A stretch of 64,000 nt of DNA from an uncultured Lachnospiraceae bacterium (GTDB lineage: Bacteria > Bacillota > Clostridia > Lachnospirales > Lachnospiraceae): contig CANRFJ010000004.1 of the NCBI GenBank assembly GCA_947629865.1, positions 83,018-147,017 on the forward strand, in the 5' to 3' direction. The position numbers were made by a program, and so were the translations under genes. Below the pieces are notes generated by a model, which saw nothing but the letters and a program-made list of their open reading frames with translations, had not been told where the DNA came from and did no database searches. Numbering within the stretch: the stretch's first letter is position 1; every line of letters starts with the position of its first letter. Positions 1 to 7,229 of this stretch are shown here, one piece after another.

Positions 1-990
1 ATCGGCTACCGCATGTTCGGAGAAATCGCCGGAGGCAAAAGTCTTCAGCGTCTGTACCGGCTCCAGCATCTTGCCGATGATACCGGCCATGATGATGACG
101 ACGAGCACGATCGCTATGACAGCGATGATGACTGCCAGTATAATCATATTCACCACCGTTGCGCGGACATTAGCGGACGGAATCACAACTCCCAGTTTCC
201 AGTTGCAGTCCTCGACCAGTCCCGTTGCAAAATAACTGCCTGTGCCGTCATAGTCCTTCGCTGATACAATCTTGCTCCCCGGACTAGCCAGTATATCTGC
301 TATGTCCGGCAATATATCCTTTACGGCCGTAGCCGTATCCTCGGTCGGTTCATAGGCGTCGTTTTTGTGAGCTACATAGTTGTCGCTGCTGTCCGTCAGA
401 AATCCGTACACGCCTTCTTCGTAATTGATGCTGGAAGTAAGATCCGTCACCGTAGTCAGTTTGACGTCGGCTCCGATGACCGCCACCACCTTGTCGTTTA
501 CAAGAACCGGCGCGGCAATCGTCGTACACATCTGGTTTGTGAGCACGTCCCAGTAGGGATCGGTAACGACCGTCTTACCGGCCTCCGCCGCCTGCTTATA
601 CCAGCCGCGCTCCACCGGATTATAGCCCTCCGGAATCTCCGCCTCGGCATTGGACTGGTAAAAACGGGAATCACTCGTCCCACAGTACAGATTCAAAAGT
701 TCCTCCCTGTCCCTGGCATGGGTGTCAACCACTTTCTGGAGGAAGTCCTGCTTCAGATCTCCGGTGACTTCAATAGACCTTGCCGTCCCCGTGGCCATCA
801 TCATCTCACCCTCGATCCAGGTATTGATCTCCTCCGCATACTTGTCCGCCTGAATCTGAAGTTCATCCTTCTGGTTATCCAGGATTCTGCTTCCGGCAAT
901 CGTTATGATTCCTATTGTGATAATAAGAATGATTGCCACAACAATTACAATAACACTTATCGTCAGTCGTCCCTTAATTGTTTTTCTCAT
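1..990 (-). CDS. Methyl-accepting chemotaxis protein, N-terminal part (cut by window edge)
   Basis: The frame is open from an ATG at 990 to the window edge (330 codons, C-terminus missing). Residues 1-12 are basic and are followed by a membrane segment (about 12-34). An extracellular sensor region follows, with Cache-type features such as ERGWYKQA, DPYWD and a GVYGFLTDSS stretch. A second membrane segment lies near residues 290-315, and the frame then enters what looks like a HAMP linker (GDFSEHAVAD) at the edge. Family knowledge: dCache chemoreceptors bind small ligands such as amino acids or carboxylates and signal through CheA/CheW. The signalling tip lies outside the window, so MCP is preferred over a Cache-containing kinase or cyclase without proof. 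The ligand is unknown. It starts 37 bp after the DUF4867 gene and may be cotranscribed with it. Confidence 0.85.
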   Translation of the reverse strand, partial: MRKTIKGRLTISVIVIVVAIILIITIGIITIAGSRILDNQKDELQIQADKYAEEINTWIEGEMMMATGTARSIEVTGDLKQDFLQKVVDTHARDREELLNLYCGTSDSRFYQSNAEAEIPEGYNPVERGWYKQAAEAGKTVVTDPYWDVLTNQMCTTIAAPVLVNDKVVAVIGADVKLTTVTDLTSSINYEEGVYGFLTDSSDNYVAHKNDAYEPTEDTATAVKDILPDIADILASPGSKIVSAKDYDGTGSYFATGLVEDCNWKLGVVIPSANVRATVVNMIILAVIIAVIAIVLVVIIMAGIIGKMLEPVQTLKTFASGDFSEHAVAD

Positions 991-1027
991 AATTGTTTCC
1001 AACCTCGCTTTTTCTGCAAACGGTATA

Positions 1028-1654
1028 TTATCCTACAAAAATATTCTCTCCCTTTAGTCCGTTATAAGCCCCCTCAATTCCCGCATCGGAATGGGCAATA
1101 AGCCATTTGTTCCGGGCAGTGAGAAGTTTGTCCTCTCCAGAGCCCTCCGGTTTTACCTCAAAATCGAGATTGGTGTCCCGGGGCAGTACCACGACGCAGC
1201 GGAATCCCTGTCCATCCACACTGCACGGCGCATAGTGGAGCGTCGTCGCATACACCTCAATCATCGTTCCGGCCGGCACGAGAAATGCCTCAATCTTAGA
1301 CGTATCATAAGTGAAATCATCTTCAATATCCTGCTGGGAACCAATTAAAAGAATCAGATCCGTGCAGGCCACATTGATCTCTGACGAGCGGTGGTACTCC
1401 ACGGCATTGAGCAGTGTATTGTGCCCATTGCAATAGCCAATCTGAATCGGCAGACCGCCATAAAGACGGTCGGTAAAGTCCTTCATCACAGGAAGTTTTT
1501 CCAGCTCCGCATCGGACGGAATATAAATGACGTCGTCCGGACAGGGCGTCTTTGCCATCTCCCGAATCAGTTCATCAATTTTATACTCGTCCGTCAAAAT
1601 GCGTCCGTACTTTCTGAATGAAGCATCTGTAACCTTTTGGATTTTAATACTCAT
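1028..1654 (-). CDS. DUF4867 family protein
   Basis: A 208-residue soluble protein resembling the DUF4867 family, which is cupin-like and of unknown activity. Visible features are a conserved YCNGHN segment, an acidic centre (DIEDDFTYD) and a VPAGT...EVYATTLHYAPC stretch, which is typical of a small-molecule-binding beta barrel related to ureidoglycolate lyase-like folds. The fold and family assignment is from memory of such sequences; the substrate is unknown. A longer frame starts at 1660, but the ATG at 1654 lies 8 nt from a GGAGG ribosome site and is preferred. It is divergent from a LysR regulator, which probably controls it, and a good promoter lies at 1689-1717. DUF4867 genes often sit near sugar or sugar-acid metabolism genes, but none is visible here. 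Confidence 0.7.
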   Translation of the reverse strand: MSIKIQKVTDASFRKYGRILTDEYKIDELIREMAKTPCPDDVIYIPSDAELEKLPVMKDFTDRLYGGLPIQIGYCNGHNTLLNAVEYHRSSEINVACTDLILLIGSQQDIEDDFTYDTSKIEAFLVPAGTMIEVYATTLHYAPCSVDGQGFRCVVVLPRDTNLDFEVKPEGSGEDKLLTARNKWLIAHSDAGIEGAYNGLKGENIFVG

Positions 1655-1688
1655 ATACATTTCCTCCGTAATAAAAATAACTGTATTC

Positions 1689-1717
1689 AGTATACTACGA
1701 AAAGAAATCTATTGCAA
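1689..1717 (-). promoter_or_regulatory. Sigma-A promoter for the DUF4867 gene
   Basis: Read on the minus strand, -35 TTGCAA (1712-1717) and -10 TATACT (1689-1694) are separated by 17 bp. The predicted start is about 25 bp upstream of the ribosome site of the DUF4867 gene. Confidence 0.7.
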
Positions 1718-1739
1718 GAACTCCCTTTTATTTTCCGAG

Positions 1740-1776
1740 AAATTTTCCAATTATTTGTAATTTTCTGGAAATTTTT
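1740..1776. promoter_or_regulatory. Inverted-repeat operator candidate between DUF4867 and lysR-type genes
   Basis: Arms AAATTTTCCA (1740-1749) and TGGAAATTTT (1766-1775) are inverted with one mismatch. An inner inverted repeat AATTA-TTTG-TAATT occupies 1749-1762. The AT-rich nested palindrome lies just upstream of the -35 boxes of both divergent promoters, which is where LysR-type regulators usually bind. The role is inferred from position. Confidence 0.5.
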
Positions 1777-1797
1777 ACTTGAATATGTAGGTTAATG

Positions 1798-1826
1798 TTG
1801 TGAAACGGCGTTTTATCTGTTATGAT
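1798..1826 (+). promoter_or_regulatory. Promoter for the LysR-family regulator gene
   Basis: -35 TTGTGA (1798-1803), 17-bp spacer, -10 TATGAT (1821-1826). It overlaps the alternative GTG start at 1800 and so supports translation starting at 1857. Confidence 0.55.
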
Positions 1827-1856
1827 AAAAACATCAAGAACAGGCAGGTGAACCCG

Positions 1857-2837
1857 ATGACCGCACAACAGATTCAATATATCATTACCCTTGCTGAAGA
1901 AGGGAGTTTTTCAAAGGCCGCCAAGAAGCTTTATGTCACTCAGCCCTCTATCAGCCAGCTCATCAAAAACATGGAGTCGCAGCTTGGTATGCCACTGTTT
2001 GACCGCTCCTCCACGCCTATCCGCCTCACCACAGTGGGACAGGCCTATTACGACGCCGCCAAAAAAATCCAGTCCACTGAACGGGAACTGGAAAACCGCG
2101 TGTTCGAGATAAATGAATTGAAGACCGGCACGCTCACAATCGGAACAACGCCATTCCGTGCCTCCTGTATGCTTCCGAGAAGCCTGTCCGCTTTCAAGTC
2201 TTCTTTTCCGGGCATACGGCTGGAAGTCATAACCTCCAATCCGGAGGAATTAAAAGCCCTTCTCCTGTCCGGAGAAATCGACATATGTATTGAGACGGAC
2301 ACCTTTGATCCGGAACTGTTTTATACCGAGGAGTTATCTGTGGAGCACTATTACCTGGCAGTGGGCGCGTCACACGAATTTAACAGACGCCATTCGGACT
2401 GTCAGTTGAAAGCGTCCGATATCACTTCAGATTCTCCGGCTCTTTACAATTGCGGGGAAATCTCCATAAGGGACTGTCTCCATGAAGCATTTATCGTCCT
2501 GGACACAAAAAATAATGACCGGGACATCACCTTTGATTTTTTCAGCAGCGAGACACGGCTGCCGGAGATCGCTCTGCGGGCCTATAATATAGAGACCATC
2601 TTTCACTGGATAAATTCCGGCCTCGGCATCGGCATTTTGCCGGATACGCTGATCCGCTTTGGCAACTTCCGCGAGCACCCTGTCTATTACCGCCTTCAGG
2701 AGCCGAAGGGCTGCTTTGGGATCACTGAGCGAAAAATTGTCGTGGCCTACAGCAAAAAGCATTTTCTGACGCAGACTGCTCCCGCCTACATCAATCTGTT
2801 AAAACAGCTGATTGGACAGGGCACCTGGAAGTTATAG
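1857..2837 (+). CDS. LysR-family transcriptional regulator
   Basis: A 326-residue protein with the canonical LysR layout. The N-terminal winged helix-turn-helix (about residues 1-60) includes the GSFSKAAKKLYVTQPSISQ segment. A linker helix follows, then a two-lobed periplasmic-binding-like effector domain (about 90-300). The frame extends up to a GTG at 1800, but the ATG at 1857 is preceded by AGGCAGGTG and lies downstream of a likely promoter. By family habit it should autoregulate and control the divergent DUF4867 gene (and perhaps the chemoreceptor after it) in response to a small metabolite. The effector cannot be read from sequence. Its stop overlaps the end of the convergent SGNH gene by 6 bp. 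Confidence 0.93.
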   Translation: MTAQQIQYIITLAEEGSFSKAAKKLYVTQPSISQLIKNMESQLGMPLFDRSSTPIRLTTVGQAYYDAAKKIQSTERELENRVFEINELKTGTLTIGTTPFRASCMLPRSLSAFKSSFPGIRLEVITSNPEELKALLLSGEIDICIETDTFDPELFYTEELSVEHYYLAVGASHEFNRRHSDCQLKASDITSDSPALYNCGEISIRDCLHEAFIVLDTKNNDRDITFDFFSSETRLPEIALRAYNIETIFHWINSGLGIGILPDTLIRFGNFREHPVYYRLQEPKGCFGITERKIVVAYSKKHFLTQTAPAYINLLKQLIGQGTWKL

Positions 2838-3830
2838 ACCGGCTCCGCCCCACAGAAGTTTGAAATCCATATCGGAATAATCCCACCCGTCCGGATGTCT
2901 GTCCCTTCCGAGAATCACCGCCACATCATATTCAGACAGGGAGCCGTCCCCGCACAGATAGCGGCATACCCGGTTGCCCCATGCCATGGAGGCATAAGCC
3001 TCTGCCAGATTTACCAGCCGGCCATTGATCTCAATGCGCACATTGGCTGGATTTTTAATTTTGTCCTGAATAAATTCCATCAGAAGCATACGGCAGGTTA
3101 TTGTCTTTCGGAATATGACATCACCCGGTTTTCTGTGCCGCATGTCCCGGCGGAGGCTGAGTATCTGATAGTTCAAAAAGGCGCCTGAATAGACGGGCTC
3201 GTCCGGCAGAGAAACTACCGGCTCTGCACCGGCCTCCAGACCGTCCATAAAATCGCATAGCATTTCTGCAATCCGATGGTGTCCGTTGACAGTGGGGTGC
3301 ACATAGTCGCCCGCATACTCCTCCCAGGACATCTTGCCGCTCTGAACTTGACGCCACACCGTGCTGCCGATGTCCAGAACCGGCACCCGGTAGTGGGCGG
3401 CCGTCTTCTCCATGGCCCCTCTGGTGCACTGGCCCTGTTCGTTGCAAAACAGCAGAATCACCACGGCAATCTCATTCTTTAGAAACTGGTACACAAGCCC
3501 CTCCGTGCACTCCCACAAATACCGGTCGCTTGTGTCATTCATGGCATAGTCAATAAAAACAATGTCCGGTTTCTGCTCACACAACTCTCCCGCCTTGAAC
3601 AGACCGTTCGAGGACATGGTGCCGGACTCGCCCCGCTGTATGACGCGAATCCTGCCCCGCTCTTTCCATCTCCTCTGTATCTCCCGCCCGAAAACCGACA
3701 CAAAGCAGTCTTCCCCCGGCACGCCCTCGCCCCTGCTCAGGGAGCCGCCCAGGAAGGCGATGGATAGTTTTTTGCTCTCTTGAAACGCCGCCATCTTCTG
3801 TCCCAGCAGACGGTATCTCTCGTCAATCAT
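2832..3830 (-). CDS. SGNH/GDSL-family hydrolase (carbohydrate esterase-like)
   Basis: A 332-residue protein without a signal peptide. GDSL block I is FLGGSLSRGEG with the nucleophile Ser about residue 30. A YAMNDT segment (about 95-100) is the block III Asn region. DYVHPTVNGH (about 175-184) supplies the Asp-x-x-His pair of block V. About 130 further residues form a C-terminal beta-rich domain of unknown role. Family knowledge: such enzymes deacylate sugars or lipids. It is the last gene of a cluster with a GH5 glucanase, a NodB deacetylase and a GT2 transferase, so an acylated polysaccharide is a reasonable substrate. The ATG at 3830 has GAGGAAG upstream. The frame stays open for 26 more codons through a hairpin element, giving an alternative start at 3905/3908. 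Confidence 0.8.
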   Translation of the reverse strand: MIDERYRLLGQKMAAFQESKKLSIAFLGGSLSRGEGVPGEDCFVSVFGREIQRRWKERGRIRVIQRGESGTMSSNGLFKAGELCEQKPDIVFIDYAMNDTSDRYLWECTEGLVYQFLKNEIAVVILLFCNEQGQCTRGAMEKTAAHYRVPVLDIGSTVWRQVQSGKMSWEEYAGDYVHPTVNGHHRIAEMLCDFMDGLEAGAEPVVSLPDEPVYSGAFLNYQILSLRRDMRHRKPGDVIFRKTITCRMLLMEFIQDKIKNPANVRIEINGRLVNLAEAYASMAWGNRVCRYLCGDGSLSEYDVAVILGRDRHPDGWDYSDMDFKLLWGGAGL

Positions 3831-3985
3831 ATACTTCCTCATTTCTGAGCGACTTGTCGCGAGGAGGCGATGAGAAATCTGCGTATGCAGTTTCTCATCT
3901 GCCATCACAGCAATTTGTTTTCGCTCAGAAACAAATTGCTGTGTGAAAAATAGCTATCAAGCTATTTTTCACACTATCCTCCTGT
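3831..3985 (-). repeat. Structured palindromic intergenic element, copy A
   Basis: Between the GH5 stop and the SGNH start lies a dense series of perfect hairpins (plus coordinates). P1 is 3941-3974 (14-bp stem, 6-nt loop). P2 is 3906-3943 (15-bp stem, loop TCGCTCAG at 3921-3928). P3 is 3869-3899 (9+4 bp with one bulge). P4 is 3849-3860 (GCGAC-tt-GTCGC). The tail CTGAGCGA at 3845-3852 is the exact reverse complement of the P2 loop, so a loop-tail pseudoknot can form in competition with P4. On the minus strand the element starts right after an AGGAGG motif and ends right before the GAGGAAG ribosome site of the SGNH gene, 14 nt from its ATG. See copy B at 8265-8440 for the same plan with different sequences. 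Confidence 0.75.
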
Positions 3986-3996
3986 AGCGTTTGCGC

Positions 3997-4968
3997 TTAC
4001 CACCATTTCGAGATAAACCGGCCGGTCTCTGTGAGATTTTTCTTTGTAAAGCCGCCGGTCTTCCTGCAGGACGCCTTGATGAGAGAGGCCGTCTCCGCCT
4101 TGTTGCACAGGCTCCACGCCACATGGCCGATTTTGTACTTTCTGAGCAGTTTCATCCACTTCGTCCCGCTCTTTTTGTCAATCTGTCCGTTGCCGGACGC
4201 ATCACAAATATTAAATTCCGATACCAATACGGGCAATCCTGCTTTTCTGGCAGTGATAAGCTTCTGCCGGATATAATCCGTGTGGGTGGCCGCATAAAAA
4301 TGCAGGGCGTACACAATGTTTTTCTCTTTTAAGGGCTTCTGCGCCGCAATATCCACGTCCTGAGACCATGTCGGGGTACCCACGATGATTATGTTTTTCT
4401 TGTCATATTTGCGGATCCGCCGTATGACCTTAACGGCATAGGGGCGGACGTCTTCCTGCCATGTCACATCGCCGTTTGGCTCGTTGCATATTTCATAGAG
4501 AATATTTTTCTGTCCGCCATATTTTTTGGCAAAATGCGTAAAAAACTGCATTGCCTGTTTCTGATGAATTTTCGGATTGCCGTCGCTCAGTATATGCCAG
4601 TCGATAATGACATACATGCCCAGACTGGTCGCCGCCCGGACGCCCTCCTCCACCTTGCTATAGAGACTTTTGCTGTAACCGGCAGACGGATCGCTGTAAA
4701 ACGCCAGCCGAATAGTATTGACACCCATCTTGCGCAGACTCTTAAAAGCGGACTTGTTGACATATTGAGGGAACCACGCGATACCATGTGTGCTGACGCC
4801 CTTTAACTGTACCTTTTTCCCCGTCCGGCTTACGATATTACTTCCGGAGACCGACAGCCTCCCCCACTTTCCGACAGGAGTAGCCGCTCTCGCAGATGCG
4901 CCAGACAGCGCCGCTCCCGCTATTGTCAGAAGCAAAACCAATGCTCCCGTATACCATACTTTTTTCAC
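3997..4968 (-). CDS. Secreted glycoside hydrolase family 5 endoglucanase
   Basis: A 323-residue GH5 (cellulase-fold) enzyme. Residues 1-29 form a signal peptide (VKK, hydrophobic core, ASARAA cleavage region). GVSTHGIAWFPQYV, NTIRLAF and VIIDWHILSDG are typical GH5 strands. The acid/base Glu is in YEICNEPNG (about E163) and the nucleophile Glu in VLVSEFNICD (about E251). It would cleave beta-1,4-glucan or a related polymer outside the cell. No carbohydrate-binding module or dockerin is present. The longest frame starts at 5148 inside the deacetylase gene, but the extra 60 residues look like shadow translation. A GTG at 4968 with AAAGGA upstream starts exactly at the signal peptide. It lies 43 bp after the NodB gene. 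Confidence 0.88.
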   Translation of the reverse strand: MKKVWYTGALVLLLTIAGAALSGASARAATPVGKWGRLSVSGSNIVSRTGKKVQLKGVSTHGIAWFPQYVNKSAFKSLRKMGVNTIRLAFYSDPSAGYSKSLYSKVEEGVRAATSLGMYVIIDWHILSDGNPKIHQKQAMQFFTHFAKKYGGQKNILYEICNEPNGDVTWQEDVRPYAVKVIRRIRKYDKKNIIIVGTPTWSQDVDIAAQKPLKEKNIVYALHFYAATHTDYIRQKLITARKAGLPVLVSEFNICDASGNGQIDKKSGTKWMKLLRKYKIGHVAWSLCNKAETASLIKASCRKTGGFTKKNLTETGRFISKWW

Positions 4969-5011
4969 ACTGCATCTGTCCTTTCTTAATATCCGTTCTT
5001 TCCCGCCGGCC

Positions 5012-5845
5012 CTACTCCAGAACCAGCACATCCTCCACTTTATATATTGTCTTATCCAGCCTGAACCACACCGGAATTTTCGACGGATTGACAATGCGCT
5101 TCCCGTCCGCCGATATTTCCAGTCTCTCATAGGCTTTGACATATTCATAAATTTCTATGTTCGTAGCATACCAGGTATCATCGTTCCCGGACACTTTTTC
5201 CAGGAAGTTCTCCATGACCTCCCAGTTTTTATTCCTCTCAAACTCAAAGGTATGTCCCCACAGATAAAAGAGTTTTGGCTGCTCCCTGACTTCCATGCCG
5301 ACAAACGCCTCCGTCAGTTGCATAAGCTCCGGTTCATCGTGATGGCATGTCGGGTGCCACTCCAAGAAATCCTCCGGCAGTTCAAAATCGTGGGTGGAAT
5401 TTACTGTGCGGGAATAGACGACGCCGCACATGGAGAGGACTTTTTTTAACTCCTCATTGTACCAGCCGTATGGATAGGCCATTCCCCGGACGTTTCTGCC
5501 AAACAGCGTCTCTAACTTCCGACGGCAGGCAATCATTTCCGCCGCCATCTCTGCGGTAGTCAGAGTCGTCATATAACTGTGGGTGTCCCCGTGGTTCGCC
5601 ACCTCAACCTGGGGAACCGCATAGATGTCCAATGCCTTTTTCGGCGATACCAGACAGTAGGTCTCCCCTTCCGGATAAGTTGTCCCCTCCTCTGCAAACC
5701 AGCCTGGAATCAGATTAAAGGTACCCTTTACCCCATACTTCTGCATCATGGCAATCAATTTTGCGTCCGCCTCGATGCTGTCGTCGTAACTCAGCGTTAC
5801 CGCCTTTCCCTTCCCACCCGGAAAACGCATAAATCGTGCACTCAT
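5012..5845 (-). CDS. Polysaccharide deacetylase (NodB/CE4 family)
   Basis: A 277-residue NodB-fold protein. TLSYDDS (about residues 17-23) carries the catalytic-base and metal-binding Asp pair. ANHGDTHS (about 83-90) supplies the metal-binding His residues. YPYGWYN (about 124-130) corresponds to motif 3, and a C-terminal FYLWGHTFEFE segment carries the late His. These enzymes remove N- or O-acetyl groups from chitin-like, peptidoglycan or exopolysaccharide chains. There is no signal peptide, so an intracellular or unusual site of action is possible. It starts 26 bp after the GT2 stop and precedes the GH5 gene, which suggests one transcript for making or trimming a surface glycan. Confidence 0.88.
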   Translation of the reverse strand: MSARFMRFPGGKGKAVTLSYDDSIEADAKLIAMMQKYGVKGTFNLIPGWFAEEGTTYPEGETYCLVSPKKALDIYAVPQVEVANHGDTHSYMTTLTTAEMAAEMIACRRKLETLFGRNVRGMAYPYGWYNEELKKVLSMCGVVYSRTVNSTHDFELPEDFLEWHPTCHHDEPELMQLTEAFVGMEVREQPKLFYLWGHTFEFERNKNWEVMENFLEKVSGNDDTWYATNIEIYEYVKAYERLEISADGKRIVNPSKIPVWFRLDKTIYKVEDVLVLE

Positions 5846-5871
5846 CTCTGCCTCCTCTTACTGCGGTAAAA

Positions 5872-7146
5872 TCAGTTTTGCCTGAGCCTTCGGGCAGCCG
5901 CCAGAAAAGCCCCCTGATTCATATAGATAAACAGAAGTTTGCTGTATTCATAATTCTGAAGCGCCGTTCTGTCGTCGTCTGTTATGACACAATTTCTGTC
6001 CGAATCAATCATTATCTCGTGCTGCGGGATCTCGCGCACCCGAAAAATATACGGACACAGATGGAATACCATATCCGCCCTCTCCCGCGCCTCCTCGGAC
6101 AGCGCCGGATTCACGCTCTGCAAAAAATTGCGGAGGTATACTGCGTCTTCCTCCTGTCCGTCCGCCACAATGGCATAGGTCTTCTTATTCTTTACATAAT
6201 CCGCCAGTTTATCATCATTGGCGTCGTTTTTCAATATCTTAAAAGAGTCCGCCTTTCCCCTCACACCGGCCATGGCGTCGTGCCAGGCGTAGGAAATCGA
6301 CTGCATTACATTGTGCTCCTCGCGGAACATGCTCTCGTACATCGCATCAAATATAGCGCCGAGCGCCTGTACGCTCATCTCCTCCAGTTTTTCCTCCGGC
6401 GTGTAGCGCATAAAGAAATTGGTACGGTTGCGCCACATATAATAATCCAGAAAAGTGTCCGGCCTCTTTACATTGGCCCCCATCTGGTGGAGCACCTTCG
6501 ATGCCGCCAGCGTCACGATTCTGTACCCTGCCAGGTGGATTCTGTGTCCCCACTCCATATCGTCCCAGTATATAAAATTGTCCTCCGGCATGATCCCCGC
6601 ATCGGTCTGGCGAATGACGGAGCCCCGTATCATGACCGAGCAGGTTGCCACCGTATCGCACTCAATGACGTCCGGCAGCGTTCCGTCTTCCAGGCAATCG
6701 GCATACAGCGTCTCGGCGCCGCAGTGGTCAAAATCAATGAGAAGACCACACTGCTGAATATAGTCCGGCATCTGCATATGATAGACGCGGGAACCGGCCA
6801 TTCCGACGTCCGGATTTTCCTCCATGTATTCATAGAGCGCCTGAATAGCATTTTCATCTATCAGCACATCATTGTCCAGACATACGAAATACTCATATCC
6901 CTGTTCAAGCACCACCCGCAGCCCTGTGTTGAAGCCGCCGGAGCCGCCGAGATTTTCACTGTTTTGCAGGATAGTAACGGTATCCCCAAACTCTTTTTCC
7001 ACCGCCGCCACGCTGTCGTCCGTCGAGGCGTTATCCACCATATAAATGTCAAAATTCTGCACCCGGCTCTCCTGTACGCTCCGTATGCAGTCCAGCACAA
7101 AATCCCTCTTGTTGTAGTTGCAAATCACAATTCCTATTGGTTTCAT
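5872..7146 (-). CDS. GT2-family glycosyltransferase (rhamnosyltransferase-like)
   Basis: A 424-residue family 2 glycosyltransferase. The N-terminal GT-A domain shows IVICNYNK, VDNASTDDS and the nucleotide/metal motif VCLDNDV (DxD-like, about residues 90-96). FIYWDDMEWGHRIHLAGY near residue 200 is the acceptor-side signature seen in rhamnosyl- and galactofuranosyl-transferases. The C-terminal 150 residues are helical and undefined. No membrane segments are seen. It heads the cluster GT2-NodB-GH5-SGNH and has a GGGAGGATACAG ribosome site. The donor sugar is not predictable. Confidence 0.85.
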   Translation of the reverse strand: MKPIGIVICNYNKRDFVLDCIRSVQESRVQNFDIYMVDNASTDDSVAAVEKEFGDTVTILQNSENLGGSGGFNTGLRVVLEQGYEYFVCLDNDVLIDENAIQALYEYMEENPDVGMAGSRVYHMQMPDYIQQCGLLIDFDHCGAETLYADCLEDGTLPDVIECDTVATCSVMIRGSVIRQTDAGIMPEDNFIYWDDMEWGHRIHLAGYRIVTLAASKVLHQMGANVKRPDTFLDYYMWRNRTNFFMRYTPEEKLEEMSVQALGAIFDAMYESMFREEHNVMQSISYAWHDAMAGVRGKADSFKILKNDANDDKLADYVKNKKTYAIVADGQEEDAVYLRNFLQSVNPALSEEARERADMVFHLCPYIFRVREIPQHEIMIDSDRNCVITDDDRTALQNYEYSKLLFIYMNQGAFLAAARRLRQN

Positions 7147-7186
7147 CTGTATCCTCCCGTAACAGGGCCGTCTTCACACAGGCAGG

Positions 7187-7216
7187 AAAGGCAGCCGGAT
7201 TATTCCGGCCGCCTTT
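7187..7216 (-). terminator. Hairpin after etfA, probable operon end
   Basis: AAAGGCAGCCGG (7187-7198) pairs with CCGGCCGCCTTT (7205-7216) with one G-U-type position and a 6-nt loop. It lies 13 bp after the etfA stop and before the GT2 gene. The U-run is short, so termination may be partial. Confidence 0.6.
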
Positions 7217-7229
7217 TCATGAGAAATTC

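Noticed and set aside
1800..1856. GTG start of the LysR regulator at 1800
   Set aside because: It falls on the -35 box of the likely promoter, and the LysR N-terminus normally begins close to the MTAQQIQYI segment at 1857.
3941..3974. P1 of element A as a simple rho-independent terminator for the GH5 gene
   Set aside because: The A/T runs are inside the stem, no U-run follows on the minus strand, and the hairpin is part of a larger ordered structure repeated at a second locus.
4969..5148. N-terminal extension of the GH5 enzyme
   Set aside because: The extra 60 residues overlap the deacetylase gene in another frame and would bury the signal peptide; the GTG at 4968 fits better.
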